From Caulobacter sp. (lineage in GTDB: Bacteria > Pseudomonadota > Alphaproteobacteria > Caulobacterales > Caulobacteraceae): a DNA stretch of 64,000 bases. Position 1 is the stretch's first letter, and every line of letters begins with the position of its first letter. The stretch is taken from the NCBI GenBank assembly GCA_019636175.1, contig JAHBYC010000001.1, positions 1 through 64,000 on the forward strand. The letters are read 5' to 3'. Of the stretch, positions 1-8,757 are shown in pieces. A program made the position numbers and the translations under genes. The notes under the pieces are model-generated. The model was not told where the DNA came from and did no database searches. It saw nothing but the letters and a program-made list of their open reading frames with translations.

Positions 1-1
1 T

Positions 2-40
2 ATCGTCGCCCTCCTGCTGCTGGCTATCCTGGCGCACTAA
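2..40 (+). CDS. 3' end of an unidentified gene, probably a membrane protein
   Basis: The first bases read in frame as IVALLLLAILAH followed by a TAA stop, and a strong intrinsic terminator comes 26 bp later. Twelve hydrophobic residues before the stop fit the end of a C-terminal membrane helix. The family cannot be named because the gene body lies outside the window. Confidence 0.45.
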   Translation: MVALLLLAILAH

Positions 41-66
41 GGCTTCGATTAGGTGTTGAGTTGCGG

Positions 67-100
67 ACGCCCCGGAGGGAAACCTCCGGGGCGTTTTGCG
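67..100 (+). terminator. Intrinsic terminator of the upstream gene
   Basis: A perfect 12-bp stem (ACGCCCCGGAGG at 67-78 pairing with 83-94), a GAAA tetraloop and a following TTTGCGTTT tract form a classic rho-independent terminator directly behind the stop codon at 40. Confidence 0.9.
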
Positions 101-119
101 TTTCTCAATCCCGCCTTCC

Positions 120-219
120 CGACGCAAGTCGGGATCCAGCTGGCAATCTGCCCGTAGGTCAGCTCTGATCAGCGCCAGCGTCCCTGCGTCTGTTGGACAC
201 TGGATCCCGACTTGCGTCG
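120..219. repeat. Intergenic inverted repeat (GGGATCC type)
   Basis: The 20-bp arm CGACGCAAGTCGGGATCCAG at 120-139 is repeated as an exact inverted copy at 200-219, enclosing about 60 bp. It lies between a terminator and the exoD-like gene. Such dispersed palindromes are common between genes of Caulobacterales. No open reading frame of its own is convincing. Confidence 0.75.
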
Positions 220-319
220 AGAAGAGCGGGGAAGGGAGAAGGCTGACGACTCCCTCAATTGCCATTGGAGCCTCGCCCCACGGCGGGCCATACTTGACCT
301 GGGCGAGAGGAGCGACCGG

Positions 320-931
320 TTGGACCGCCAGGCTGACAACAGGGCAAAGGGATCAGGTCCGCGCGGCATCGGCGACGCCCTCGACGCCATGCTCGCCGAC
401 ACCCGGGGCAGGGATCACATCCGGGTCGGCGACATCCTCGAAACCTTCGGCCGCCAGGCCTTCGGGCCGCTGATCCTGGTTCCGGCCGTGCTCCTGACCC
501 TGCCGACCGGCGCCCTGCCGGGCGTGCCGCTGGTGTTGGGCGCCTTCATCGCCGTCATCTGTTTCGAGATCGTCCTGGGCACCCACAAGCCGACGATCCC
601 CCGGCTCTTCTCCCGCCTGAAGATGAACCGGCAGTCGGTCGTCAAGGCGCGTCAGCGCGCCGACGGGGTTATCGGCTTTGTCGACCGGCTGATCCGGCCG
701 CGCCTGACCTTCCTGGTCGGCCATCCGTTCCTGGAGATCCTCGCCATCATCTGCATCGCCCTGTGCCTGCTGCTCCTGCCGCTCGAGTTCGTCCCCTTCG
801 CCACCGCCCTTCCCGGGACGGTCCTGATCCTGATGGGGCTGGCGATCACCGCCCGGGACGGCCTTCTGGCCATGCTTGGCCTCATCTCGGCCGGCGGCGC
901 CGGCATCGGCGCCTGGACGTTGCTGGCCTGA
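320..931 (+). CDS. ExoD-family membrane protein (exopolysaccharide synthesis)
   Basis: The 203-residue product has a soluble N-terminus (MDRQADNRAKG...), the ExoD-type segment with GDILETFGRQAFGPLILVPA, and three or four hydrophobic segments in the second half that end at the C-terminus. Family knowledge: ExoD (Pfam Exo_endo-independent ExoD family) was linked to exopolysaccharide production and alkali tolerance in Rhizobium; its biochemical role is not known. I place the start at TTG 320 because GAGAGGAG lies 7 bp upstream. The first ATG (212) would begin inside the inverted repeat and add a low-complexity arginine-rich leader. The gene is monocistronic, with rarA starting 47 bp later. Confidence 0.75.
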   Translation: MDRQADNRAKGSGPRGIGDALDAMLADTRGRDHIRVGDILETFGRQAFGPLILVPAVLLTLPTGALPGVPLVLGAFIAVICFEIVLGTHKPTIPRLFSRLKMNRQSVVKARQRADGVIGFVDRLIRPRLTFLVGHPFLEILAIICIALCLLLLPLEFVPFATALPGTVLILMGLAITARDGLLAMLGLISAGGAGIGAWTLLA

Positions 932-978
932 CCAGCCAGGGCAGGCATTTTCCCGCGAACTCCGCTAGAAGCGCGCCT

Positions 979-2286
979 ATGTCCGACCTCTTCGCCGCCG
1001 CCGGCCTGACCCCTCACGCGCCCGCGCCCCTGCCCGAGCGGCTGCGACCGCAGGCGCTGGAGGATGTCGTCGGCCAGGACCACCTGCTTGGCGAGGGCGG
1101 GCCGATCCGGCGGATGGTCGAGGGCGGCCGCCTGGCCTCGATGATCCTCTGGGGCCCACCGGGCACCGGCAAGACCACCATCGCCCGGCTGCTGGCCAAG
1201 GCGGCCGGCTATGAGTTCCAGCAGCTGTCGGCGGTGTTCTCCGGCGTCGCCGACCTCAAGAAGGCCTTCGAGCAGGCCCGCATGCGCCGCGCGGCCGGCC
1301 AGTCGACCCTGCTGTTCGTCGACGAGATCCACCGCTTCAACCGCGCCCAGCAGGACGGATTCCTGCCCTTCGTCGAGGAGGGGATCGTCACCCTGGTCGG
1401 GGCCACGACCGAGAACCCCAGCTTCGAGCTCAACGGCGCCCTGCTGTCGCGCTGTCAGGTCTTTGTCCTGCGGCGTCTGGACGAGGCGGCGCAGCTGGCC
1501 CTGCTGGCCAAGGCCGAGACGGTCGAGGGTCGCGCCCTGCCGGTCGATGACGACGCCCGCCAGGCCCTGGTCTCCATGGCCGACGGCGATGGCCGCTATC
1601 TGCTGACCCTGGCCGACACCCTGATGGGCCTCGACTTCCCCCAGCCGCTGGACACCGCGGGCCTGGCCCAGGTGCTGCAGAAGCGCAGCCCGGCCTACGA
1701 CAAGGACCGCGAGGGCCACTACAACCTCATCTCGGCACTTCACAAGTCGGTGCGCGGCTCCGATCCCGACGCCGCCCTCTACTGGCTGGCCCGCATGCTG
1801 GACGGCGGCGAGAGCCCGCTATTCCTCGCCCGCCGCCTGGTCCGCATGGCCAGCGAGGACATCGGCGAGGCCGACCCCCTGGCCTTGGTGATCGCCAACG
1901 CCGCCAAGGACGCCTACGACTTCCTGGGCAGCCCCGAGGGCGAGCTGGCCCTGGCGCAGGTGGTGGTGCATCTGGCCGCCGCGCCCAAGTCCAACGCCGT
2001 CTACAAGGCCTTTGGCGAGGCGCGGAAGGCGGCGCGGGAGACCGGCTCGCTGAACCCCCCGGCCCACATCCTCAACGCCCCGACAAAGCTGATGAAGGAT
2101 ATCGGCTACGGCAAGGGCTACGCCTACGACCCCGACACCCCGGAAGGCTTCAGCGGCCAGAACTACTTCCCGGACGGCATGGAACGGCGTGTCTTCTACC
2201 GACCCAAGGGCGAGGGCGCCGAAGCCCGCATCAAGGAACGACTCGACCGCTGGGCGGCCATGCGAGACGCCAAACGTGAAGGCTAG
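979..2286 (+). CDS. rarA: Replication-associated recombination protein A (AAA+ ATPase)
   Basis: The 435-residue protein is a clamp-loader-like AAA+ ATPase of the RarA/MgsA/WRNIP1 family, which acts at stalled replication forks with SSB and the recombination machinery. Visible motifs are Walker A GPPGTGKT (59-66), Walker [11 protein letters not shown] (111-120), sensor 1 GATTENPSF (141-149) and the arginine finger LLSRC (155-159). The C-terminal half carries the family's tetramerisation region with [19 protein letters not shown] and [18 protein letters not shown]. Length is normal for the family. The ATG at 979 has no obvious Shine-Dalgarno and may be leaderless; a longer frame upstream overlaps exoD and lacks the conserved start. 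Confidence 0.95.
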   Translation: MSDLFAAAGLTPHAPAPLPERLRPQALEDVVGQDHLLGEGGPIRRMVEGGRLASMILWGPPGTGKTTIARLLAKAAGYEFQQLSAVFSGVADLKKAFEQARMRRAAGQSTLLFVDEIHRFNRAQQDGFLPFVEEGIVTLVGATTENPSFELNGALLSRCQVFVLRRLDEAAQLALLAKAETVEGRALPVDDDARQALVSMADGDGRYLLTLADTLMGLDFPQPLDTAGLAQVLQKRSPAYDKDREGHYNLISALHKSVRGSDPDAALYWLARMLDGGESPLFLARRLVRMASEDIGEADPLALVIANAAKDAYDFLGSPEGELALAQVVVHLAAAPKSNAVYKAFGEARKAARETGSLNPPAHILNAPTKLMKDIGYGKGYAYDPDTPEGFSGQNYFPDGMERRVFYRPKGEGAEARIKERLDRWAAMRDAKREG

Positions 2287-2293
2287 AGCGATT

Positions 2294-2451
2294 TTCCTTC
2301 TCCCCCTGGGGGAGAAGGTGTCGGCGCAGCCGACGGATGAGGGGTCGCGCCGGTCTGTCCGGCTCGCCCGATGCGCGCCGTCGTCAGATGCCTCATCGAC
2401 CCCTCATCCGACCCCTTCGGGGCCACCTTCTCCCCCAGGGGGAGAAGGATC
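2294..2451. repeat. Intergenic palindromic element (CCTTCTCCCCC type), copy 1
   Basis: The ends are hairpins: CCTTCTCCCCCTGGGGGAGAAGG (2296-2318) and its near copy at 2426-2448. Inside them lie inverted GGATGAGGGGTCG and CCCCTCATCCG arms. A related element with the same CCTTCTCCC/GGGAGAAGG ends is at 10187-10363, so this is a dispersed family. The right end GGGGGAGAAGGA lies only a few bases before the GTG start of the next gene and looks like its ribosome binding site. Confidence 0.85.
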
Positions 2452-3174
2452 GTGACGCCCCCCAACCTCACCGAAGCGGACATCGCCTTCGTCAAATCCC
2501 TCGTCATCCACCAGGACGAGGCCATCATCGCCTTCAACAAGCCGTCGGGCCTGTCCAGCCAGGGCGGCCGGATCAAGGCCCATACCCTCGACGACCTGTT
2601 GTTCGCCTTCGCCAGATCATCCGGCAATCGCCCCCGCCTGATCCACCGGCTGGACCGCGACACCTCCGGGGTCATCCTCACCGCCCGCACCAAGCCGGCG
2701 GCGGGTTTTCTCGGCAAGGCGATGATGGGCCGGCGCTTCCGCAAGACCTACCTGGCCATCGTCACCCCCGGCGCGCCCGAGCCCGCCGGCGGAACCATCG
2801 AGCACGCCCTGCGCCGCGAGGAGATCGGCCGCGAATCCTACATGCGCATCGCCGCCCCCGACGAGCCGGGCGCCGAGACCGCCCTGACCCGCTATCGCAC
2901 CCTCGCCAGGGGGGAGGGCGCCGCCCTTGTCGAATGCAGTCCCCAGACCGGCCGCATGCACCAGCTGCGCGTCCACCTGGCCAGCCTCGGCCGTCCCATC
3001 GCCGGCGACGTGCGCTACGGCGGTGCGCTGGCGGTGAATGGCGTGGCCGTCCCGCGCCTGATGCTGCACGCGGTGCGGCTCAGCTTCCCGCACCCGGACG
3101 GCAGGACGACGACCATCGAAGCGCCGATGCCCGACGACATGCGTGCGGTGGCCCAAGCACTGGGTCTAGGTTAG
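2452..3174 (+). CDS. RluA-family 23S rRNA/tRNA pseudouridine synthase
   Basis: The 240-residue product isomerises uridine to pseudouridine in structured RNA. The catalytic motif HRLDRDTSG lies at residues 65-73, with the nucleophilic Asp expected at 68. Downstream come KTYLAIV and the RNA-binding segment QTGRMHQLRVHLASLG typical of RluA/RluC/RluD. There is no N-terminal S4 domain, so it is closer to the short RluA/TruC class; the exact target nucleotide cannot be read from sequence. I choose GTG 2452, preceded by GGAGAAGGA from the flanking repeat, over ATG 2371, which lies inside that repeat. It converges with the small gene at 3179. Confidence 0.88.
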   Translation: MTPPNLTEADIAFVKSLVIHQDEAIIAFNKPSGLSSQGGRIKAHTLDDLLFAFARSSGNRPRLIHRLDRDTSGVILTARTKPAAGFLGKAMMGRRFRKTYLAIVTPGAPEPAGGTIEHALRREEIGRESYMRIAAPDEPGAETALTRYRTLARGEGAALVECSPQTGRMHQLRVHLASLGRPIAGDVRYGGALAVNGVAVPRLMLHAVRLSFPHPDGRTTTIEAPMPDDMRAVAQALGLG

Positions 3175-3178
3175 CCGG

Positions 3179-3409
3179 CTAGTCGTGCGCGCCCATCGAC
3201 GGGTCCGGCAGAAGATGGAGGTCAATTTCCTCCCGTGGAATCCCGCACTCGTAGGCGAGTTCTTCTATGTGATTCAAGACGCTGTAGAGCGTCCTGTTAG
3301 TTCCAACGCTGAAGGGATCACCGGGTTTTGCGCCGACTGAGTACTTCTTCTTCAGTTCTTGAACGAGCGCCCGCATGAGGACGCGGTATGCCTCCGCCGG
3401 AGCTGTCAT
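3179..3409 (-). CDS. Small conserved-looking protein of unknown function
   Basis: A 76-residue soluble protein starts MTAPAEAYRVLMRALVQELK and ends DLHLLPDPSMGAHD. Its ATG is 8 bp downstream of the iminopeptidase stop on the same strand, so it is probably the second gene of that transcript. The sequence is helical and charged (LMRALVQELKKKY, LNHIEELAYECG) with no motif I recognise and no signal peptide. The spacing and clean composition support a real gene. The family is unknown to me. Confidence 0.6.
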   Translation of the reverse strand: MTAPAEAYRVLMRALVQELKKKYSVGAKPGDPFSVGTNRTLYSVLNHIEELAYECGIPREEIDLHLLPDPSMGAHD

Positions 3410-3417
3410 CTCAATGC

Positions 3418-4410
3418 CTAGCCCCTCGCCGCCGCGTCCGTCGCGCGGATCAGGCCGTCGATGATGCCCGGTTCCGTCGAGGCGTGGCCCGCGTCCCAGA
3501 CGATCTCGAACTTCGCCTCGGGCCAGGCCTTGTGCAGGCTCCAGGCCGTCTCCAGCGGCGTCACCACATCGAACCGGCCCTGAACGATCCAGCCGGGAAT
3601 GTGGCGAATGCGCTCGACGTTGTTCAGCAGCCAGCCGTCCTCGTCGAAGAAGCCCTTGTTGGCGAAGAAGTGGTTCTCGATGCGGGCGAAGGCGACGGCG
3701 AAGTCGCTCTCGTTGAACTTCGGCGGACGGGCCTCGGGCCCCCGGATCGAGATGGTGTCGCCTTCCCACTGGCTCCAGGCGGCGGCGGCCTCGGCCTGCA
3801 CCCGGCGATCCGAACCGGTCAGGCGGCGATGGTAGGCGGCGATCAGGTCGCCGCGCTCGGCCTCCGGGATCGGCGCCTTGAACTTCTCGAAGGCGTCGGG
3901 GAACAGCATGCCCGCGCCATCCTGATAGAACCATTTCAGCTCGCGCTGGGTGACCAGGAAGATGCCGCGCAGCACCAGGCCGCTGACCCGCTCGGGATGG
4001 GTGATGGCGTAGGCCAGGGCCAGGGTGGAGCCCCAGCTGCCGCCGAACACCACCCACTTCTCGATTCCCAGATGCTCGCGCAGCCGCTCGATGTCCTCGA
4101 TCAGGCTCCAGGTGGTGTTGTTCTCCAGGCTGGCGTTGGGCCGGCTCTTGCCGCATCCGCGCTGGTCGAACAGCGCCACGCGGTATTTCTCCGGGTCGAA
4201 GAACCGCCGCATGGTCGGATTGATCGCCCCGCCCGGGCCGCCATGCAGCACCACGGCGGGCGCGCCATCCCGCTTGCCGCATTCCTCGAAGAAGATCTCG
4301 TGCGGGCCGTCGGTCTTCAGCCAGCCGAAGTTGAACGGGTCGATCTCGGGATAGAGACCGCGACGGCCGGTGGTCTGGCCGATGGAGGAGTGGGGGGAGG
4401 GACGATCCAT
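3418..4410 (-). CDS. pip: Prolyl iminopeptidase (alpha/beta hydrolase, peptidase S33)
   Basis: The 330-residue cytoplasmic enzyme removes N-terminal proline from peptides. The oxyanion motif HGGPGG is at 56-61, the DQRGCGKSRP segment at 82-91 and the nucleophile elbow GGSWGS at 123-128 (Ser125). Near the C-terminus GRFDVVTP carries the catalytic Asp and DAGHAS the His. Conserved NNTTWSLIEDIERLREHLGI matches Xanthomonas-type PIP. Length is normal. The start ATG 4410 lies just beyond a repeat-rich spacer. Confidence 0.95.
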   Translation of the reverse strand: MDRPSPHSSIGQTTGRRGLYPEIDPFNFGWLKTDGPHEIFFEECGKRDGAPAVVLHGGPGGAINPTMRRFFDPEKYRVALFDQRGCGKSRPNASLENNTTWSLIEDIERLREHLGIEKWVVFGGSWGSTLALAYAITHPERVSGLVLRGIFLVTQRELKWFYQDGAGMLFPDAFEKFKAPIPEAERGDLIAAYHRRLTGSDRRVQAEAAAAWSQWEGDTISIRGPEARPPKFNESDFAVAFARIENHFFANKGFFDEDGWLLNNVERIRHIPGWIVQGRFDVVTPLETAWSLHKAWPEAKFEIVWDAGHASTEPGIIDGLIRATDAAARG

Positions 4411-4467
4411 GGTGGCGTTCTAAGGCGGTTTCCCCAGGGTCGCCACCTCGGAGTTCCTCAACGCGTT

Positions 4468-4536
4468 CCTCCTCCGACGCGCCCTTTGGCGCGACGGGGG
4501 AGGGGGACCGCCTGCGAAGCGGGGGGTGGAGGGGGC
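4468..4536. repeat. Intergenic repeat (CCTCCTCCGACG type), copy 1
   Basis: The order CCTCCTCCGACG, a small hairpin (GCGCC..GGCGC), GGGGGAGGGGGACCGCC and then GGTGGAGGGGG is shared with the element at 5775-5848. The hairpin bases differ but keep pairing, as in a structured dispersed repeat. Confidence 0.75.
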
Positions 4537-4567
4537 TGCGCGGATGACAGGGACTACCTGGAACGCC

Positions 4568-4700
4568 GTCATCCCGGTCGGAGCGCGCAGCGCGGAGCGC
4601 CGGGACCCAGGGGGTCGGCGCACAGGTTTGGACGCTGCGTTCGAGAGCCGGCTTCTTCGCCCCCTGGCTCCCGGGTCGCCCCGTGGGCGCCCGGGATGAC
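4568..4700. repeat. Intergenic inverted repeat bounded by GTCATCCCGG
   Basis: GTCATCCCGG at 4568-4577 is matched by CCGGGATGAC at 4691-4700, with further complementary arms inside (CGGGACCCAGGGGG against CCCCCTGGCTCCCGGG). It fills much of the spacer between the epoxide hydrolase stop and the iminopeptidase start, next to the repeat at 4468-4536. It may act as a transcript-ending structure; there is no T tract. Confidence 0.7.
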
Positions 4701-4707
4701 GGTGAGC

Positions 4708-5709
4708 CTAGAGAGGAAACCGCCGCCCCAGCCAGTCGAGCAGGGCCGCGTTGGTTTCCGCCGGCTTTTCCTGCTGGGTCCAATGGCCGCTGCCCTTGAT
4801 CAGGGTCTTCTCCAGGTCGTCGCAGATCGCCTCCATGCCGTCGGCCGACGACGGCGGCAGCACGGCGTCCTTTTCCGCCATGACCATCAACGACGGCTGG
4901 CGCACCCGGTGCTCGATGGTCTCCGCCGCGATCCAGTTGCGGGTGAAGTTGCGGTACCAGTTGATGCCGCCGGTGAAGCCGGTGCGCTCGAAGGTCTCCA
5001 CATAGGCCTCGAATTCCGCGTCGCTCAGGAAGAAGGGCCGGGGATCGAACTCCGGACCCCAGGCCTCCAGCATGTCGACCATGGCGAAGGCCGACGGATC
5101 GCCCTCCTTGCGCTCGGTGGCGAAACCGGCGGAGGCCTCTCCTGGCATGTCGATGGGGCTGCGCAGGAAGAAGTCCATCACCTTGCGCGGATTAGCGTTT
5201 AGCACCGCGTCGGCCTCGCCGGGCGTCTGGAAATGCACGATGTACATCCGCTCGCCCAGCCGCTTGCGCATGATGGCGATGGGATCGGCGGGCGCCCGGG
5301 GCTGGAACGGGGTGTTGAGGCTGATCACCCCAGCCACCCGGTCCGGATGACGGATGGCCATGTACCAGACGACAAAACCGCCCCAGTCATGGCCGCAGAA
5401 GATCGCCTTGGGGGCGCCGATGTGATCCATCAGGGCCACCAGATCGGCGCACAGGGTCTCCAGGTCGTAGCTGGTCACCTCCTCGGGCTGGTCGGTCAGG
5501 CCATAGCCGCGCTGGTCTGGCGCCACGACCCACCGCCCGGCGTCGGCCAGGGCCTTGATCTGGTGGCGCCAACTGAACGCCAGCTCCGGAAAGCCGTGGC
5601 TGAAGATGATCGGCACGCCGGTTTTCGGCCCGGCCTCGTAATAGGCCATGCGGATGCCGTTGACCTCGGCATACTGCACCGGCGGCATCATGGTCTCGAT
5701 GGCGGACAT
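4708..5709 (-). CDS. Epoxide hydrolase-like alpha/beta hydrolase
   Basis: The 333-residue protein has the soluble epoxide hydrolase signature: oxyanion HGFPE at 38-42, DQRGYGLTDQP at 65-75, and GHDWGG at 106-111 with the nucleophilic Asp108. The charge-relay His is in GSGHWTQQEKP near the C-terminus. Family knowledge: these enzymes open epoxides through a covalent aspartyl ester; the substrate is not deducible. ATG 5709 has GGGGAG 6 bp upstream, so the 9-residue extension to 5736 is dropped. Haloalkane dehalogenases share the fold, but the HGFPE motif favours epoxide hydrolase. Confidence 0.9.
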   Translation of the reverse strand: MSAIETMMPPVQYAEVNGIRMAYYEAGPKTGVPIIFSHGFPELAFSWRHQIKALADAGRWVVAPDQRGYGLTDQPEEVTSYDLETLCADLVALMDHIGAPKAIFCGHDWGGFVVWYMAIRHPDRVAGVISLNTPFQPRAPADPIAIMRKRLGERMYIVHFQTPGEADAVLNANPRKVMDFFLRSPIDMPGEASAGFATERKEGDPSAFAMVDMLEAWGPEFDPRPFFLSDAEFEAYVETFERTGFTGGINWYRNFTRNWIAAETIEHRVRQPSLMVMAEKDAVLPPSSADGMEAICDDLEKTLIKGSGHWTQQEKPAETNAALLDWLGRRFPL

Positions 5710-5774
5710 GGCGATCTCCCCTTGTGTCTGGCGCAAGGTGGCGGGCGGTCGCCACGGAAGGCAACCGTGAAAAT

Positions 5775-5848
5775 CCTCCTCCGACGGGCCGCAGGCGCGG
5801 CGGGGGAGGGGGACCGCCGGCCCGACTCAGGGCCGGTGGTGGAGGGGG
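5775..5848. repeat. Intergenic repeat (CCTCCTCCGACG type), copy 2
   Basis: This is the second copy of the element at 4468-4536: CCTCCTCCGACG, hairpin, GGGGGAGGGGGACCGCC, a second hairpin (GGCCC..GGGCC) and GGTGGAGGGGG. It lies in the divergent promoter region between the epoxide hydrolase and the Bcr/CflA exporter. Confidence 0.75.
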
Positions 5849-5939
5849 CGGCGCCGGCGCCTGGCGATAGCCATGAATGCAGCGGTCGCCGGCTTCGCCC
5901 TCTGAACAGGAAATTGCGCTCGTCGCCCAACCGGCCTAG

Positions 5940-7172
5940 ATGACCGACACCTTGTCCGACGCCTCCCGAAACCTTCCGCCGCCGGCCCCCACCCCCTGGG
6001 GTCTCGTCATCATGCTCGGCGCGATGACCGCCTTCGCGCCGATGTCGATCGACATGTATCTGCCGGCCCAGATGTCCATCGGCGCGGCCCTGGCGGCGGA
6101 CCATTCGCAGGTCGAGCTGACCCTGGCGACCTTCCTGGCCGGCATGGCCATCGGCCAGTTCTTCTACGGCCCGGCCTCGGACCGGTTCGGACGCCGCGCG
6201 CCGGTGCTGGTCGGCTGCGCCATCTATGTGCTCGCCTCGGCCATCTGCGCCCTGACCAACAGCATCGAGGCCCTGATCGCGGCGCGCTTCGTTCAGGCCC
6301 TCGGCGGATGCGCCGGCGGCGTCGTCGCCCGGGCCATCGTGCGGGACAATTTCGACCACCGCGACACCGCCCGCATCCTGTCCCTGCTGATGCTGGTCAT
6401 GGGTCTCGCGCCGATCCTGGCCCCGATCGCCGGCAGCTTCGTCCTGACCATCGCCGACTGGCGGGCCATCTTCTGGTGTCTGGCCGTCTTCGGCGTGCTG
6501 GTGGCCCTGGCCGTCTGGCTGCGGCTCAAGGAATCCCGCTCCGAAGAGACCGCCGCCCAGGCCCGGCTGGAAAATCCCTTCCAGGCCTTCGGAGCCCTGC
6601 TGGTTCAGCCCAGGCTGATCGGCTACCTGCTGGCCGGATCGCTGAACGGGGCGGTGCTGTTCACCTACATCTCGGCCTCGCCGGGCCTGATCATGGGCAT
6701 CTACGGCGTCTCGCCGGTCGCCTACAGCTGGGTGTTCGGGTTCAACGCCGTGGGCATCATCGGCATGAACCAGGTCAACAGGGTCCTGCTCCGAACCTGG
6801 TCGCCCGACGCCATCCTGCGCGTCGCCAGCACGGCGGGGATCACCTTCGGCCTACTGCTGGCCGCGGCGGCGATCACCGGCCTTGGCGGGCCCTGGACGG
6901 TGCTCCCGCTGCTGTTCGTCACCCTGGCGACCTATGCCCTGATGGCCGGCAACACCACGGCCGGCGCCCTCAACTGCGACCCCCGCCGCGCCGGCTCGAT
7001 CTCGGCCCTCAGCGGCGGCCTGTCCTTCGGCGCCGGCGCCGTGGCCTCGGCCATCGGCGGGGCGCTGTATAACGGCACCCCCGTGCCGATGGCGGCGGTG
7101 ATGCTGATCTGCCTGGTCGGATCGGGCGCGGCCCTTCGGCTGCTGGCCCTGCGCCCTCAGCCGGCGCTCTGA
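5940..7172 (+). CDS. Bcr/CflA-family MFS drug exporter
   Basis: The 410-residue inner-membrane protein has about 12 hydrophobic helices. APMSIDMYLPA in the first helix is the Bcr/CflA hallmark (cf. LSTDMYLP), and DRFGRRAPVL is MFS motif A between helices 2 and 3. Members are proton-driven exporters of bicyclomycin, chloramphenicol, sulfonamides or small peptides; the substrate is unknown here. The ATG sits right after TAG with no Shine-Dalgarno, so translation may be leaderless. The 3' end overlaps the convergent DUF423 gene by 16 bp. Confidence 0.92.
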   Translation: MTDTLSDASRNLPPPAPTPWGLVIMLGAMTAFAPMSIDMYLPAQMSIGAALAADHSQVELTLATFLAGMAIGQFFYGPASDRFGRRAPVLVGCAIYVLASAICALTNSIEALIAARFVQALGGCAGGVVARAIVRDNFDHRDTARILSLLMLVMGLAPILAPIAGSFVLTIADWRAIFWCLAVFGVLVALAVWLRLKESRSEETAAQARLENPFQAFGALLVQPRLIGYLLAGSLNGAVLFTYISASPGLIMGIYGVSPVAYSWVFGFNAVGIIGMNQVNRVLLRTWSPDAILRVASTAGITFGLLLAAAAITGLGGPWTVLPLLFVTLATYALMAGNTTAGALNCDPRRAGSISALSGGLSFGAGAVASAIGGALYNGTPVPMAAVMLICLVGSGAALRLLALRPQPAL

Positions 7173-7531
7173 GGCCGCAAGACTGACACTGCTAGCAGCA
7201 GCCAGCCGATCATGAAGGCCAGGCCGCCCAGAGGCGTCACCGCGCCCAGCCAGCGCGGCGCGCCGAACGCCATGGCGATCAGCGAACCGCTGAACAGCGC
7301 CACGCCGGCCAGGAAGGCGAGGCGGGTTCCGGTGATGATCTGAAGCCCGGTCCGGGTCAGGGCGGCGACCGCGATCACCGCCAGGGCGTGCACCCCGGCG
7401 TACTGGCTGGCGGTCTTCAGCCAGCCTATGGCCTTCTCGTCGGTCATGCCGTGGGCCGCGAAGGCGCCGAAGGCGACCGAGGCCAGACCGATCAGGGCCG
7501 CCAGGGCAATGTCCGTGTTCCTGTTCGTCAT
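7157..7531 (-). CDS. DUF423 (YgdD-type) membrane protein
   Basis: The 124-residue protein has four hydrophobic segments and the DUF423 features FGAFAAHGM near the N-terminus, WLKTASQYAGVHALA, FSGSLIAMAFGAPRWLGAVTPLGGLAFMIGW near the C-terminus. The family is widespread and of unknown function. ATG 7531 (MTNRNTDIALAALIG) is preferred because the longer frame adds a leader overlapping the promoter of the divergent gene at 7648. Confidence 0.9.
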   Translation of the reverse strand: MTNRNTDIALAALIGLASVAFGAFAAHGMTDEKAIGWLKTASQYAGVHALAVIAVAALTRTGLQIITGTRLAFLAGVALFSGSLIAMAFGAPRWLGAVTPLGGLAFMIGWLLLAVSVLRPQSAG

Positions 7532-7647
7532 CCCGCTTGACCCACCGTCACCGTTGTAATCGCCCTTGGGCGGCGTAACCTGAACGTCGATAAGGCAACT
7601 GCGTCCCACCGGGAGACGCAGACCTTTCTCAGGGAAGGACATACCCC

Positions 7648-8757
7648 ATGGCGCTGACTCGTGGCGACGACTATCCGATTCACCAGACGCCCGAACCCAT
7701 CGCCTACGGGGGCACGGACCGGAACTTCTACGACCGCTATTTCTTCAACGGCTACCATCCGTCGGAGGGGGAGGACTTCTTCGCCCTGGCCTTCGGGGTC
7801 TATCCCCATCTCAATGTCACCGACGCCTCTTTCGTGGTGGTTCGCAACGGCGTCGAGGTCGCGCTTCACGCCAGCGGCTGGCTGGGCGACCGGATGGACA
7901 TGGCGGTCGGGCCGATCCGCATCGAGGTGCTCGAACCCCTGCAGAAACACCGCATCAGCGTCGATGCGCCGGACAAGGGGATCAAGGCGGAGATCGTCTT
8001 CGAGGGCCGTTCCTTCCCGATCGAGGAGCCGCGCTTCATCCGCCGCAACGGAACCCGCGCCTTCATGGACTACACCCGCCTGACCCAGAACGGCCGCTAC
8101 AGCGGCTGGATCGAGCTGGACGGAGAGCGGCGCGGCGTCGACGGCTTTGTCGGAACCCGCGACCGGTCCTGGGGCGTGCGGCCGGTCGGGGCCCGCGACA
8201 GCCAGGACGTGGTGCCGCCCCAGGCGCCGCAGTTCTACTGGCTCTGGTCGCCCAGCAGCTTCGACAACGGCAGTTTCTTCTTCCACTCCAACGAAGACGC
8301 CCTCGGCCGCGCCTGGAACACCCGCGCGGTCTGGGCGCCGGACGGGGCGGGAGAGGACGGCTTCGAACATCTCAACGGCGAGGCCAGCATCGTCTTCAAG
8401 AGCGGGACGCGCCATGCGGCCAGCGCGGTGGTCGCCCTGTCCGACGACTTCGGCAAGCCCGCCGGCAAGGTCGAGTTCGCGCCGGTCTATGAATTCCTGA
8501 TGATGGGCCTGGGCTACACCCACCCCAAATGGGGCCACGGCGCCCTGCATGGCGAGCTGACGGTCGAGCGCGAGGACATCGTCCTGGCCGACGCCGACCC
8601 GAAGATGCCGTTCAATCTCCATGTCCAGGCCCTCTCGGACGTCACCTACACCAGCCCGGACGGGACGGTGTTCAAGGGCCGCGGCGTGCTGGAACAGCTG
8701 GTCATCGGGCCGCACCGGCCGTCCGGCTTCGAACAGATGCTGGACTTCGCCCCGTGA
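7648..8757 (+). CDS. Lipocalin-fold protein of unknown function (CrtC/AttH-like)
   Basis: The 369-residue soluble protein has no signal peptide. The segment GFVGTRDRSWGVRPVG resembles the RDRSWG signature of hydroxyneurosporene-dehydratase (CrtC) and AttH-like beta-barrel proteins, and the C-terminal half is rich in alternating beta-type segments. It is the first gene of a tight operon: its TGA overlaps the GTG of the phosphotransferase (GTGA). That pairing, known from several proteobacteria in lipid or steroid-like contexts, suggests a hydrophobic small-molecule substrate, but this is inference. Confidence 0.7.
   Translation: MALTRGDDYPIHQTPEPIAYGGTDRNFYDRYFFNGYHPSEGEDFFALAFGVYPHLNVTDASFVVVRNGVEVALHASGWLGDRMDMAVGPIRIEVLEPLQKHRISVDAPDKGIKAEIVFEGRSFPIEEPRFIRRNGTRAFMDYTRLTQNGRYSGWIELDGERRGVDGFVGTRDRSWGVRPVGARDSQDVVPPQAPQFYWLWSPSSFDNGSFFFHSNEDALGRAWNTRAVWAPDGAGEDGFEHLNGEASIVFKSGTRHAASAVVALSDDFGKPAGKVEFAPVYEFLMMGLGYTHPKWGHGALHGELTVEREDIVLADADPKMPFNLHVQALSDVTYTSPDGTVFKGRGVLEQLVIGPHRPSGFEQMLDFAP

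Noticed and set aside
3388..5202. 604-codon frame opposite pip and the epoxide hydrolase
   Set aside because: Runs through repeats and two real reverse-strand genes; no domain visible.
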